Positions 51,984-61,090 of a stretch of 64,000 nt of DNA are shown piece by piece; positions within the stretch are counted from its first letter, which is position 1; every line of letters starts with the position of its first letter. Source of the DNA: JACDEA01 sp963742585 (GTDB lineage Bacteria > Actinomycetota > Acidimicrobiia > Acidimicrobiales > JACDEA01); the NCBI GenBank assembly GCA_963742585.1, contig CAVUMI010000006.1, positions 682,001 to 746,000 of the forward strand, given 5' to 3'. The translations under genes were made by a program, and so were the position numbers. A model generated the notes under the pieces. That model ran no database searches and had not been told where the DNA came from. It was given only the letters and a program-made list of their open reading frames with translations.

Positions 51984-52657
51984 TGGGCCTACTCGATGGT
52001 TTCAAAGTCACGCTCCGCCAGTTCAACGACATCGTCACGTCGCAGTACCCCGACGAGGTGCGCCCCAAGCCGGAGCGCTTCCATGGCCGCCACGTTCTCA
52101 ATCGGTACGAGGACGGCATGGAGAAGTGCATCGGGTGCGAGCTGTGTGCGGGCGTGTGCCCGGCCCGCTGCATCTACGTACGCGGTCGGGACAATCCTCC
52201 CGACGAGCCGGTCTCGCCCGGCGAGCGCTACGGGTTCGTCTACGAGATCAACTACCTACGGTGCATACATTGCGACCTGTGCGTGGAGGCCTGCCCCACC
52301 GAAGCCATAACCGAGTCCAAGCTGTTCGAGTTCTCCTTCACCAACCGGCAGGACGCCATCTACACGCGTGACGAGTTGCTGGTGGACGACAACGGAAACT
52401 CGAAGCAACTGCCGTGGGAAGACGCCCGCCGTGACGACCGCATGAATTCGGGCTGGATGCGGGCCACCGCGCCGAACGGCGTCGCCAGCTTCGAAGGGGC
52501 GGCTGATTGGTCGCCGGAGTTGGGCCACGGCCTGAAGCCCGCCGAGAAGGGCCAAAGCCAGAGTGAGGCGGAGGCGGAGACGGAGCCGATCGGGGTACAG
52601 AGTGAGGCGGAGGCGGAGACGGAGCCGATCGGGCTACAGAGTGAGGCGACGGAATGA
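51983..52657 (+). CDS. nuoI: NADH-quinone oxidoreductase subunit I with repeated tail
   Basis: A 224-residue protein. CIGCELCAGVCPARCIYV and CIHCDLCVEACPTEAI hold the two 4Fe-4S clusters N6a and N6b. The core ends near residue 190; the last 32 residues are an acidic tail built from a 13-residue repeat (Q-S-E-A-E-A-E-T-E-P-I-G-V/L), encoded by a 39-bp tandem repeat. The tail is not part of the family. Its stop overlaps nuoJ (ATGA). Confidence 0.94.
   Translation: MGLLDGFKVTLRQFNDIVTSQYPDEVRPKPERFHGRHVLNRYEDGMEKCIGCELCAGVCPARCIYVRGRDNPPDEPVSPGERYGFVYEINYLRCIHCDLCVEACPTEAITESKLFEFSFTNRQDAIYTRDELLVDDNGNSKQLPWEDARRDDRMNSGWMRATAPNGVASFEGAADWSPELGHGLKPAEKGQSQSEAEAETEPIGVQSEAEAETEPIGLQSEATE
52559..52652 (+). 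repeat. 39-bp tandem repeat in the 3-prime end of nuoI
   Basis: Copies at 52559-52597 and 52598-52636 (start CAGAGTGAGGCGGAGGCGGA) differ by a single base (GGGGTA/GGGCTA); a third partial copy begins at 52637. The period of 39 keeps the reading frame. Confidence 0.93.
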
Positions 52658-53215
52658 TCATGTTCGCCGCCACCAGGGTCGACGCGATCGTCTTCACGCT
52701 CTCGGCGGTCATCGTGCTCACCGGCGCGATCGGCGTGGTTGTGGCTCGCAATCCGGTCCACTCCGCGCTCGATGCTGGTCATGACGCTCTTCGGGGTGGC
52801 GGTGCTGTTCGTCGCGCAGGAAGCGCACTTCCTCGCCGCGGTGCAGGTGATCGTCTACGCCGGCGCCATCGTGGTCCTGTTCCTCTTCGTGATCATGCTC
52901 CTCGGGGTGGACAAGGAGGAGAACGTGAGTGCCGACCCGTTACGCGGGCAACGGCCAACTGCCATCGCGCTCGCGGTCATGGCCCTCGGTGAGTTGCTAC
53001 TGCTGGCCCGTCTGCAGGGGTCGTGGGCCACCGGCGCTCCGTCCGACGCCGGCCCGATCAGTGGCGCGGGGACCAACGTCGAGAAGTTGGCGTCGGTGAT
53101 CTTCACCCGTTACCTCCTGCCGTTCGAGGTGACGTCGGTGCTGTTGGTGATCGCGGTAGTGGGCGCGGTGATCCTCGCTCGCAAGCCGCGCCGAGACCAG
53201 GTGGTGGAGCCGTGA
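52654..53215 (+). CDS. nuoJ: NADH-quinone oxidoreductase subunit J, one-base frame break
   Basis: Opening DAIVFTLSAVIVLTGAIGVV and VARNPVHSAL in one frame; MLVMTLFGVAVLFVAQEAHF and VQVIVYAGAIVVLFLFVIML in the next. Removing one G at 52771 joins them as HSALMLVMTLFG, the exact NuoJ pattern. Full length about 186 residues with five helices. It forms part of the proton-pumping arm. Start ATG 52654 overlaps nuoI; its end overlaps nuoK (GTGA). Confidence 0.88.
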
Positions 53216-53517
53216 CCGTCGGAGGGGGCGCCTACCTGACGCTGGCCGCCGTGCTCTTCAGCATCGGTGCGGTCGGTCTTCTGATCCGGCGGAACGTGTT
53301 GGTGATGTTCATGTGCGTCGAGCTCATGCTCAACGCCGCGAACCTCACCTTCGTCACGTACGCCCGCATGCTCGACGACATCGGCGGTCAGGCGGTCGTC
53401 TTCTTCGTGCTGGTGGTAGCCGCCGCCGAAGTGGTCATCGGCCTCGGGATCATCGTGGCTATATTCCGACGCCGGGCCGGCGCCACCGCCGACGACCTTC
53501 ACATCCTTAAGGGTTAA
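53212..53517 (+). CDS. nuoK: NADH-quinone oxidoreductase subunit K
   Basis: A 101-residue protein with three helices. LLIRRNVLVMFMCVELMLNA with the glutamate and ND4L motif, and FFVLVVAAAEVVIGLGIIVA with the second conserved glutamate, identify it. Starts at GTG 53212. Confidence 0.95.
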   Translation: MTVGGGAYLTLAAVLFSIGAVGLLIRRNVLVMFMCVELMLNAANLTFVTYARMLDDIGGQAVVFFVLVVAAAEVVIGLGIIVAIFRRRAGATADDLHILKG

Positions 53518-53531
53518 GGCGAGCGACACAC

Positions 53532-55442
53532 ATGATTGAAGCGGCCTGGCTCATACCTGCATTTCCCTTGGCCGGCTTCGTCGTTCTCGTTCTCGCCGGA
53601 AGGCGCCTCGGCGACCCGCGGGCCGGTTGGCTGGCCACCGTCGCGGTCGCCGGCTCGTTCGTGGCGACATGCGTCACCTTCGCCGGCCTCCTCGACCTTC
53701 ACGGTGAGGAGCGCAGCGTCACCGATTCGCTGTTCACGTGGATGCAGGTCGGCCGCCTGGAGATCAAGGCCAGCCTTCTGATCGACCCGCTCTCGATCAC
53801 CATGGCGCTCTTCGTCACCGGCGTCAGCACGCTGATCCATCTCTATTCGATCGGCTACATGCACGGCGATGAGCGCTACCCGCGCTTCTTCGTATACCTC
53901 AACCTGTTCGTCTTCTCGATGCTGATGCTCGTGCTGGCCGACAACTTCGTCCTCACGTTCCTCGGCTGGGAAGGCGTCGGCGCCTGCTCGTACCTGCTGA
54001 TCTCGTTCTGGTTCGAGCGCGAGACCGCCGCCAGCGCGGGCAAGAAGGCCTTCATCACCAACCGCATCGGCGACTTCGGCTTCCTCGTCGCCACGTTTCT
54101 CATCTTCGGCGCGTTCGGCTCGCTGGACTATGTGGACGTCCTGCCGCAGTCGCATCTACTTGCGCCGTCGACGGCCACGGCTATCGGTTTGCTGCTCTTC
54201 CTGGGAGCGTGCGGGAAGTCGGCGCAGTTACCCCTCTACGTCTGGCTGCCCGATGCGATGGAGGGTCCGACCCCTGTCTCCGCACTGATCCACGCCGCCA
54301 CCATGGTGACCGCCGGCGTGTTTCTCATGGTGCGGGTCAGCCCGATCCTGCACGAGACCACCGCGGTGCTGACCGTGATCGCCATCGTGGGCGCGGCCAC
54401 CGCGCTCTTCGCGGCCACCATCGCCTGCGCGCAGGACGACATCAAGCGGGTCCTGGCCTACTCGACGATTTCCCAGCTCGGCTACATGTTCCTGGCCGTG
54501 GGCTCGGGCGCCTACGCCGCGGCCATCTTCCACATGATCACCCACGCGTTCTTCAAGGCGTTGCTCTTCCTCGCCGCCGGTGCGGTGATCCATGCGCTGC
54601 ACGACGAACAGAACATGAAGCGCATGGGTGGGTTGCGGAAGTACCTGCCGATCACGTCGACGACCTTCGCCATCGGGTGGCTGGCCATCTCCGGCGTGCC
54701 GCCTTTCGCTGGCTTCTGGTCGAAGGACGACATCCTGGTCAACGCGTGGCAGAAGAGCCCTGTGCTCTGGGCGGTCGGCGTGCTCACTGCCTTGCTCACC
54801 GCGTACTACATGACGCGCCAGGTCATGTTGGTCTTCGGCGGTGAGGCGCGCTGGAAGACCGCCGAGACCGAACATGTCGAGCCCGCCGGCTCGGGAGGCA
54901 TAACGCAGCCCCATGAGGCGCCGGCCACTATGGCGATACCGCTCATCGTGCTCGCCGGCCTTGCGGTGGTCGGTGGGCTCATCAATCTGCCCTTCGGCGA
55001 GACCGCGTTTCTCGAGCGCTTCCTGCACCCCGTGCTCGACGTCGCGCATCACGAGCTGCTTGTCGCCGGTGCGCAGCAGGTCACGCTGGCCATCCTCTCC
55101 ACGGTGGCCGCGCTCGCCGGCATCGGAATCGCCCGCAGCATGTGGCGCGGCAGAGTCGAGAACTCGGCGGCGGAGCCGGTCATCCTGCAACGGGCCTGGG
55201 GAGTGGACGACGCGGTCTCTGCCCTGATGGGCGGTCCCGGCCGTGAGCTGGCGAGCTTCACCGCCCACAAGGTCGACAAGGGCGTCGTCGACGGCGCCTA
55301 CAACGGGCTGGCCACCGTCGTCCGGCGGACGGGCGACGAGGTGCGTCGGGTCCAGACCGGTTACGTGCGCAACTACGCGTTGGGTATCGCGGCCGGCACC
55401 GTTGTGCTCTTCGCGTACGTCGCCGTGAGGGCCGCCGGCTGA
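53532..55442 (+). CDS. nuoL: NADH-quinone oxidoreductase subunit L
   Basis: A 636-residue antiporter-like subunit. FLGWEGVGACSYLLISFWFE, PLYVWLPDAMEGPTPVSALI and AYSTISQLGYMFLAVGSGAY are the ND5 signatures, with the proton-channel lysine and glutamate. The C-terminal lateral helix region follows. It overlaps nuoM by one base. Confidence 0.96.
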   Translation: MIEAAWLIPAFPLAGFVVLVLAGRRLGDPRAGWLATVAVAGSFVATCVTFAGLLDLHGEERSVTDSLFTWMQVGRLEIKASLLIDPLSITMALFVTGVSTLIHLYSIGYMHGDERYPRFFVYLNLFVFSMLMLVLADNFVLTFLGWEGVGACSYLLISFWFERETAASAGKKAFITNRIGDFGFLVATFLIFGAFGSLDYVDVLPQSHLLAPSTATAIGLLLFLGACGKSAQLPLYVWLPDAMEGPTPVSALIHAATMVTAGVFLMVRVSPILHETTAVLTVIAIVGAATALFAATIACAQDDIKRVLAYSTISQLGYMFLAVGSGAYAAAIFHMITHAFFKALLFLAAGAVIHALHDEQNMKRMGGLRKYLPITSTTFAIGWLAISGVPPFAGFWSKDDILVNAWQKSPVLWAVGVLTALLTAYYMTRQVMLVFGGEARWKTAETEHVEPAGSGGITQPHEAPATMAIPLIVLAGLAVVGGLINLPFGETAFLERFLHPVLDVAHHELLVAGAQQVTLAILSTVAALAGIGIARSMWRGRVENSAAEPVILQRAWGVDDAVSALMGGPGRELASFTAHKVDKGVVDGAYNGLATVVRRTGDEVRRVQTGYVRNYALGIAAGTVVLFAYVAVRAAG

Positions 55443-56938
55443 TGCATCACGCCAGTCCCGGGTTTCCGCTCCTCACCGCGATCGTCCTCCTGCCTGCCAT
55501 CGGGAGCCTGATCGTCGCGCTCGTTCCGCGCAGCCGGACCGAGATCCTGCGCGTACTCGCCGCGGTGGTGACGGTCGCGACAGCGACGCTCACGATCTAC
55601 CTGGCGTTGCAGTTCGAGGTCGGCGACGCCGGCTTCCAGTTCGTGTCGGATCACAGCTGGATCAAGCAGTTCGGTATTTCCTGGAAGCTCGGTGTTGACG
55701 GAATCTCGCTGTGGTTGGTGGTGCTGACCGGTGTGCTGTTTCCGCTGGCGCTGCTGGGCGCGAGGGTCAGTCGTGACCTCAAGAGCTACCTGGCCTGGAT
55801 GCTCATCCTCGAGGCCGGGTGTCTCGGCACGTTCCTGGCACTCGACCTCTTCCTGTTCTTCCTGTTCTTCGAAGTCGTGCTGGTGCCGATGTACTTCCTG
55901 ATCGGCGGATGGGGATACGACAACCGCGTCTACGCCGCGCTGAAGTTCTTCCTGTTCACGCTGGCCGGCTCAGCCTTGATGCTCGTGGGGATGCTGGCAC
56001 TGGTGTTCCTGCACGAGCGGGCCACCGGCATATTGACCTTCGATCTCGTGCAACTGGCCGAGGAGCAGGCGCTCGCCGCGACCACGGCGCGGTGGGTGTT
56101 CCTCGCCTTCGTCATGGCGTTCGCGGTCAAGGTGCCGCTGTTCCCGCTGCATACCTGGCTCCCCGACGCCCACACCGAGGCGCCGACGGCGGGCTCGGTG
56201 ATACTGGCCGGCGTCCTACTGAAGATGGGTACCTACGGCCTGCTTCGCTTCGGGCTCTACCTGTTCCCGAAGGCGGCCGTCGACCTAGCGCCGATCCTGC
56301 TGACCGTGGCGGTGGTGGGCATCACCTATGGCGCCATCGTGGCCACCATGCAGAAGGACCTCAAACGGTTGGTCGCTTATTCCTCGGTGGCTCACCTCGG
56401 TTTCATCGTGCTCGGGACGTTCGCGTTCACCAGCCAGGGCATCTCTGGTGGCGTGCTGCAGATGATCAACCACGGCCTGTCGACCGGCGCCCTGTTCCTT
56501 CTTGTCGGGATGATCTACGACCGCCGCCATACCCGCCAGATCGACGAGTTGGGCGGGCTGCAGAAGTCGGTACCACTCCTGGCCGCCGCGTTCCTGGTCG
56601 TCATGCTCTCATCGGTGGGCCTGCCCGGCCTGAACGGTTTCGTGGGTGAGTTCCTCATACTCATCGGCACGTTCGTCACCCATCGGTGGTGGGCTGTCGT
56701 TGGTGCGTCCGGGGTCATCCTCGCCGCCGTGTACCTCCTGTGGGCCTACCAGCGGGTCTTCCATGGTGAGCCCGAGGGCGACAACGCCTCGATGGTCGAC
56801 CTCAACTTGCGGGAGCGCGTCGTGATGGTCCCGCTGGTCGCGCTCATCGTCCTGTTGGGCGTGTATCCGAAGCCGGTGCTCGATCGGATCAACCCGTCGG
56901 TTCACCAACTCGTCGATCACGTTGAGGCAGCGCAGTGA
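55442..56938 (+). CDS. nuoM: NADH-quinone oxidoreductase subunit M
   Basis: A 498-residue protein. FLFFEVVLVPMYFLIGGWGY, LFPLHTWLPDAHTEAPTAGS and VAYSSVAHLGFIVLGTFAFT are the ND4 motifs. It forms the middle proton channel. Its stop overlaps nuoN (TGATG). Confidence 0.96.
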   Translation: MHHASPGFPLLTAIVLLPAIGSLIVALVPRSRTEILRVLAAVVTVATATLTIYLALQFEVGDAGFQFVSDHSWIKQFGISWKLGVDGISLWLVVLTGVLFPLALLGARVSRDLKSYLAWMLILEAGCLGTFLALDLFLFFLFFEVVLVPMYFLIGGWGYDNRVYAALKFFLFTLAGSALMLVGMLALVFLHERATGILTFDLVQLAEEQALAATTARWVFLAFVMAFAVKVPLFPLHTWLPDAHTEAPTAGSVILAGVLLKMGTYGLLRFGLYLFPKAAVDLAPILLTVAVVGITYGAIVATMQKDLKRLVAYSSVAHLGFIVLGTFAFTSQGISGGVLQMINHGLSTGALFLLVGMIYDRRHTRQIDELGGLQKSVPLLAAAFLVVMLSSVGLPGLNGFVGEFLILIGTFVTHRWWAVVGASGVILAAVYLLWAYQRVFHGEPEGDNASMVDLNLRERVVMVPLVALIVLLGVYPKPVLDRINPSVHQLVDHVEAAQ

Positions 56939-58453
56939 TGTTCGCGCAGGCGCCCGAAGCCCCCGGTCCGCTCCAGATCCCGGTCGAGTATTCGACGATC
57001 TTCCCCATGCTGGCGCTGATCGGCGGCGCGCTCGGTGCTCCTCACCTGGTCCTCGCTGACCCAGCGGCGTCGGGCGGCGATCTACCCGACGGTCACGATC
57101 GCCGCCGCCGCAGTCGCGCTGTTCGGCGCGTGGCGGCTCTGGGTCGACGTCCGCGCCGAGGGACCGATGCGGGCCATCGGCGACGCCATCGTGATCGACG
57201 GCTTCGCGGTCTTTTTCATGGTCGTCACGGCAATCGCGGTGATTCTCGGCGCGCTGGTCGGCGACGCCTACCTGCGTCGCGAAGACGAAGTCGGTCCCGA
57301 GTTCCACGTGCTGATGCTGCTCTCAGCGTCGGGCGGGATGCTGATGGCGTCGGCCAACGACCTCATCGTGCTGTTCCTCGGACTCGAGATCCTCTCGATC
57401 GCGCTCTATGTGTTGGCCGGCTTCAACGGGCGTCGCCAGGAGTCGCACGAGGCGGCGATGAAGTACTTCGTGCTCGGCGCGTTCTCTTCCGCGCTGCTTC
57501 TCTACGGCATCGCGCTCATCTACGGTGCGACCGGCTCGACCAACCTGCCCAACATCGCCGCGTTCCTGGCGACCAACGTCGTGTCGGGCGACGGGCTCCT
57601 GCTCGCCGGTATGGCCCTGATCCTCGTTGGGCTCGGGTTCAAAGTCGCGGCGGTGCCGTTCCACACCTGGACGCCCGACGTGTACCAGGGAGCGCCATCA
57701 CCGGTGACCGGCTTCATGGCGGCCGCGGCCAAGGCCGCGGGGTTCGCCGGCCTGCTGCGTGTGTTCTTCTCGACGTTCTCCGCGTTGCAGCTCGACTGGC
57801 AGCCGATCATCGGCGTACTCGCCGTCGCCTCACTGCTGCTCGGCTCGGTGGTCGCCATTGTGCAGAGCGACATCAAGCGCATGCTCGCCTACTCGTCGAT
57901 CAGTCACGCGGGGTACGTGCTCGTCGGGCTGCAGGCCGCGTCGCCGCGTGGGATCGCCGGCTCGCTCTTCTACATCCTGGCGTACACCTTCATGGTGCTG
58001 GGCAGCTTCGCCATCGTGACCGTCGTCGGTCGTCGCGGTGACGCCAGCCACGACATCGAGTCCTACCGCGGCCTGGCTAAGAACCGGCCGACGCTGGCGT
58101 TGGCCTTCACCGTCCTGCTCATGGCCCAGGCCGGCATACCGTTTACGTCCGGCTTCCTCGCCAAGTTCTACGTGATCGCTGCCGCGGTCGACAGTGGCTC
58201 GTACATCCTCGGCGTCATCGCCATGCTCGCCGCGGTGATCGCCGCGTTCTTCTACCTGCGAGTGATTGTCGTGATGTACGGCGGTCCCGCCGGCGACGGG
58301 GCCGAAGCCGAAGCTGAGAGCGTGCCGGCGCGGTTGCCGATACCGCGGAGCGTCGCCACCGCGCTTGTCGTCACCGTGGCCTTCACGATTTTCGTCGGCC
58401 TACTGCCCGGACCCGTCATCGACTTCGCTCGCCATGCGACGTTGATCTTCTAG
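56938..58453 (+). CDS. nuoN: NADH-quinone oxidoreductase subunit N, one-base frame break
   Basis: The start PLQIPVEYSTIFPMLALIGG then AL lies in one frame; VLLTWSSLTQRRRAAIYPTV and the remainder (FHTWTPDVYQGAPSPVTGFM, LAYSSISHAGYVLVGLQAAS) in the next. Deleting one G at 57034 gives GGALVLLTW. The whole is about 505 residues with thirteen or fourteen helices. It is the last nuo gene. Confidence 0.9.
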
Positions 58454-58463
58454 GGGTATCCGA

Positions 58464-58925
58464 ATGTTGCGGCGGATCCTGGTTGCTGCGGTCGGGCTGT
58501 TGTTGCTCGGCGACGTGGTCGCGCTCGCCGCGCTGCCGTCGGGAGCCCGCAAGCTCGAGGGCGTGCTTCCCGAAGGCAACCGTGTGGTGCTGACTCGTAC
58601 CCTGAGCGGCGTCAGGGTGATCGTCGTGGAGCGAGGCGAAAATCTCCGGCTCGTCGTGGCCTACAAGCAGCGCGGGCGGTGGCGCTCGGTGCACGTCGAT
58701 CCGGCTCCGGCGGGGAGCAACGCCGCGTGGGCGGCTACGCGCGGCGCCGGTCCGGTGCCGGCATTCTCAGCGGTCTACGGCCGGGCACCCGGGGACAAGA
58801 TCGTGGTCCGCTGGCAAGACAAAGAGGTCACCGAGACCGTGCCCGTGAATGGTGTGTATCTCGCCGTGCGACGGGGTCACGTCCGTCCCGAGGGCGTCGA
58901 CCTCAACCCAGCGCCGGTCCCATGA
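58464..58925 (+). CDS. Small secreted or membrane-anchored protein after nuoN
   Basis: A 153-residue protein with an N-terminal hydrophobic stretch (LVAAVGLLLLGDVVALAALP) and a beta-rich rest with RWRSVHVDPAPAGSNAAW and no cysteines. The ten bases after nuoN suggest co-transcription. I do not recognise the family. Its last 23 bases overlap the convergent amidohydrolase gene. Confidence 0.55.
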   Translation: MLRRILVAAVGLLLLGDVVALAALPSGARKLEGVLPEGNRVVLTRTLSGVRVIVVERGENLRLVVAYKQRGRWRSVHVDPAPAGSNAAWAATRGAGPVPAFSAVYGRAPGDKIVVRWQDKEVTETVPVNGVYLAVRRGHVRPEGVDLNPAPVP

Positions 58926-60066
58926 GGTCGATGAAGTTGTCGCAGTAGAACCGCTGGAGGGCGCGTTCGCTGATGCCCTCCGTCGTTGCACCGAAACGCC
59001 CGAGCGGGTTGCGGCCGCCCTCGACGTGGGGGTAGTCCGACGAGAACATGCAGACCTCCTCGCCGGCCTGCTCGATGATCCAGCCCGCGTTCTCATGCGG
59101 GTACGGCGTGACCCGCACCTGGCGCGTCACGAACTCGCTCGGCTTGAGGCTGAGCTTCTGGAGGCGCTCCTCGTTCTTGCGGAACGCGTCGGCGGCCGAA
59201 TCCATCGACCGCATCCAGCCCGGCACCCAGTCGGCGCCCTGCTCGATGACGCCGACCCTCAATGTCGGGAATCGGTCGAGGACGCCGTCGATGATCATCG
59301 TTGCCAGCGTCTGCATCGGCGGGTACATGATCGCCATGAAGCTCACCGACCGGAAGTTGCCGTCGCCGCCGTGAAAGTCGGGCACCGGCGGTAGCCCGTT
59401 TTCGAAGTACATCGGGTCGAGCAGCACGCCGCCGCCGCCGACGTGGAACACGACCGGCACGCCTGCTTCCGCGGCCTGGGCCCACACCGGGTCCAGCCCG
59501 ATGTGACTCGGCGAGTGCGTCTTCGGACAGGCGGACGCGATCATCAGCGCCTTGCAACCGAGCTCGAGGGCCTCGGTGGCGAAGGCCTTCGACCGTTCGA
59601 AGTCGGCGAGCGGTACATACCCGACTGGCAGCAGGCGGCGATCGATCGAGCAGAAGTCGACGAGCGCGCGGTTATGGGCGCGCGCCAGGCCGTACGCGTA
59701 GTCGAGGTCGTCGCTGTGCTCGGCGGCCAGCAGCTGGCCGTTGGCGAAGGTGTTGAACACCAGCTGGCTGGCGAACCCGAGCAAGTCGAGGGCCGCAGGC
59801 CGGTCCTCCTTGATGAAGGATCCCGTCGCCTTCCAGTTCTTGCGCAACATGATCTCGGCCTCGTCGAGGGACCGGAACTCGGGGTCGGCGTGCTGCTTGC
59901 GGTAGTGCTCGATGAGGTCGTCCTCGCCCGGCTTGACGCTGCTCACATAGAGCGGCTTCAGCTTCGGGCGCACGTCGGGGTCGGCGTACGGGAAGAAGAA
60001 GTCCGGCGTCTCCACTACATGGGAGTCGGCGTCGTGGATGACGGAACCAGCGGGCGCGTACGGCAT
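58903..60066 (-). CDS. Amidohydrolase (ACMSD/decarboxylase-like)
   Basis: A 387-residue TIM-barrel protein. SVIHDADSHVVETPDFFFPY near the start has the metal-binding D-x-H form, PVVFHVGGGGVL the central His, and CMFSSDYPHVEGGRNPLGRF the Asp/His at the C-terminal edge. It resembles metal-dependent amidohydrolase-2 family proteins common in actinobacteria, many of which act on aromatic acids. The substrate is unknown. It lies opposite an alpha/beta hydrolase and near homogentisate dioxygenase, consistent with aromatic catabolism. Confidence 0.83.
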   Translation of the reverse strand: MPYAPAGSVIHDADSHVVETPDFFFPYADPDVRPKLKPLYVSSVKPGEDDLIEHYRKQHADPEFRSLDEAEIMLRKNWKATGSFIKEDRPAALDLLGFASQLVFNTFANGQLLAAEHSDDLDYAYGLARAHNRALVDFCSIDRRLLPVGYVPLADFERSKAFATEALELGCKALMIASACPKTHSPSHIGLDPVWAQAAEAGVPVVFHVGGGGVLLDPMYFENGLPPVPDFHGGDGNFRSVSFMAIMYPPMQTLATMIIDGVLDRFPTLRVGVIEQGADWVPGWMRSMDSAADAFRKNEERLQKLSLKPSEFVTRQVRVTPYPHENAGWIIEQAGEEVCMFSSDYPHVEGGRNPLGRFGATTEGISERALQRFYCDNFIDLMGPALG

Positions 60067-60097
60067 GCCCGAAGCCTATTTGTGCTCGACTTGCCGC

Positions 60098-61090
60098 GTG
60101 CGTAGACGGAGGGTGCGGATCTTCCGGCGGCTGGCCGGGCTGAGCTCAATGCTGCAGCGGATCGGTGAGTTCGTCGACGCGCGGCGCTTTCCGCCACCGG
60201 GCCAGATGGTCGACGTCGGCGGTCGCAAGCTGCACATCGTTGATCACGGCGGTTCGGGCCCGACCGTTGTCGTCGAGACCGGTAGTGGTGCGCTGGCGCT
60301 CGGCTGGGATGAAATCGCCGCCGAGCTCACGTCGTTCTGCCGTGTCATCACCTACGACCGCGCCGGCTATGGCTGGAGTGACGCGCCGCCGAACTGGCGC
60401 TGGACCGGTGAGAACGTCGCCTCCGACCTGAAGGCGCTGCTCGACGCAGCCGATATCGCGGGCCCCTACGTCCTTGTTGGCCACTCGCTCGGTGGTCTCT
60501 ACGTCCGGTCGTTCGAACGCGCCTACCCCGACGACGTCGCCGGCCTCGTTCTGGTCGATTCGAGCCACGAGGACATGCTCGGTCGGATCCGCGCCACGTT
60601 GGGCGTGGTACCGATCATCGGCCAGGCCGTGGCCGGCGTTGCCATGCAGGCTTTCCCGCGAGGCCTGGTGCGCGTGCCGGTCGAGTTGGGGCTGCTCGAT
60701 CGTGTGGCACCGCGGCTGGTGGGCGGCGATTCACGGCGGGAGGTACGCGAACGCCTGAGTCGATATCTCCGTTCGGCCTTCCGCCGCGCCACTCTCGCGG
60801 AAATGTTCGGCATGCCCGAGACGATGCGCGGGCTGCGCAATGGCGACCGCCGTGTTGCGGTGCCGCTTGCCGTCGTGACTGCGGCCGAGCCAGAGCCCGG
60901 CAACAGGTCCACCATGGCGCGGCTGCGTCCCGTCTGGAAAGAGCTCCAGGGTGACCTGGCCTCGCGATCGGATGACGCCGAGCACATCGTCGCCACGCGC
61001 GGCGGTCACTTTGTTCACAACGACGACCCGGATGCGGTGATCGGTGCGATACGCGGCGTCGTCGCCCGGGTGGTAGCTAGTGCGAGGTGA
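60098..61090 (+). CDS. Alpha/beta hydrolase
   Basis: About 330 residues. VVVETGSGALALGWDEIAAE precedes VITYDRAGYGWSDAPPN and the nucleophile motif VLVGHSLGGLYVRSFE; the catalytic His is in VATRGGHFVHNDDPDAV. The true start is uncertain: GTG 60098, GTG 60113 and ATG 60149 are all possible, and longer reading would overlap the divergent amidohydrolase start. Family members are esterases or epoxide hydrolases. Confidence 0.78.
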   Translation: MRRRRVRIFRRLAGLSSMLQRIGEFVDARRFPPPGQMVDVGGRKLHIVDHGGSGPTVVVETGSGALALGWDEIAAELTSFCRVITYDRAGYGWSDAPPNWRWTGENVASDLKALLDAADIAGPYVLVGHSLGGLYVRSFERAYPDDVAGLVLVDSSHEDMLGRIRATLGVVPIIGQAVAGVAMQAFPRGLVRVPVELGLLDRVAPRLVGGDSRREVRERLSRYLRSAFRRATLAEMFGMPETMRGLRNGDRRVAVPLAVVTAAEPEPGNRSTMARLRPVWKELQGDLASRSDDAEHIVATRGGHFVHNDDPDAVIGAIRGVVARVVASAR

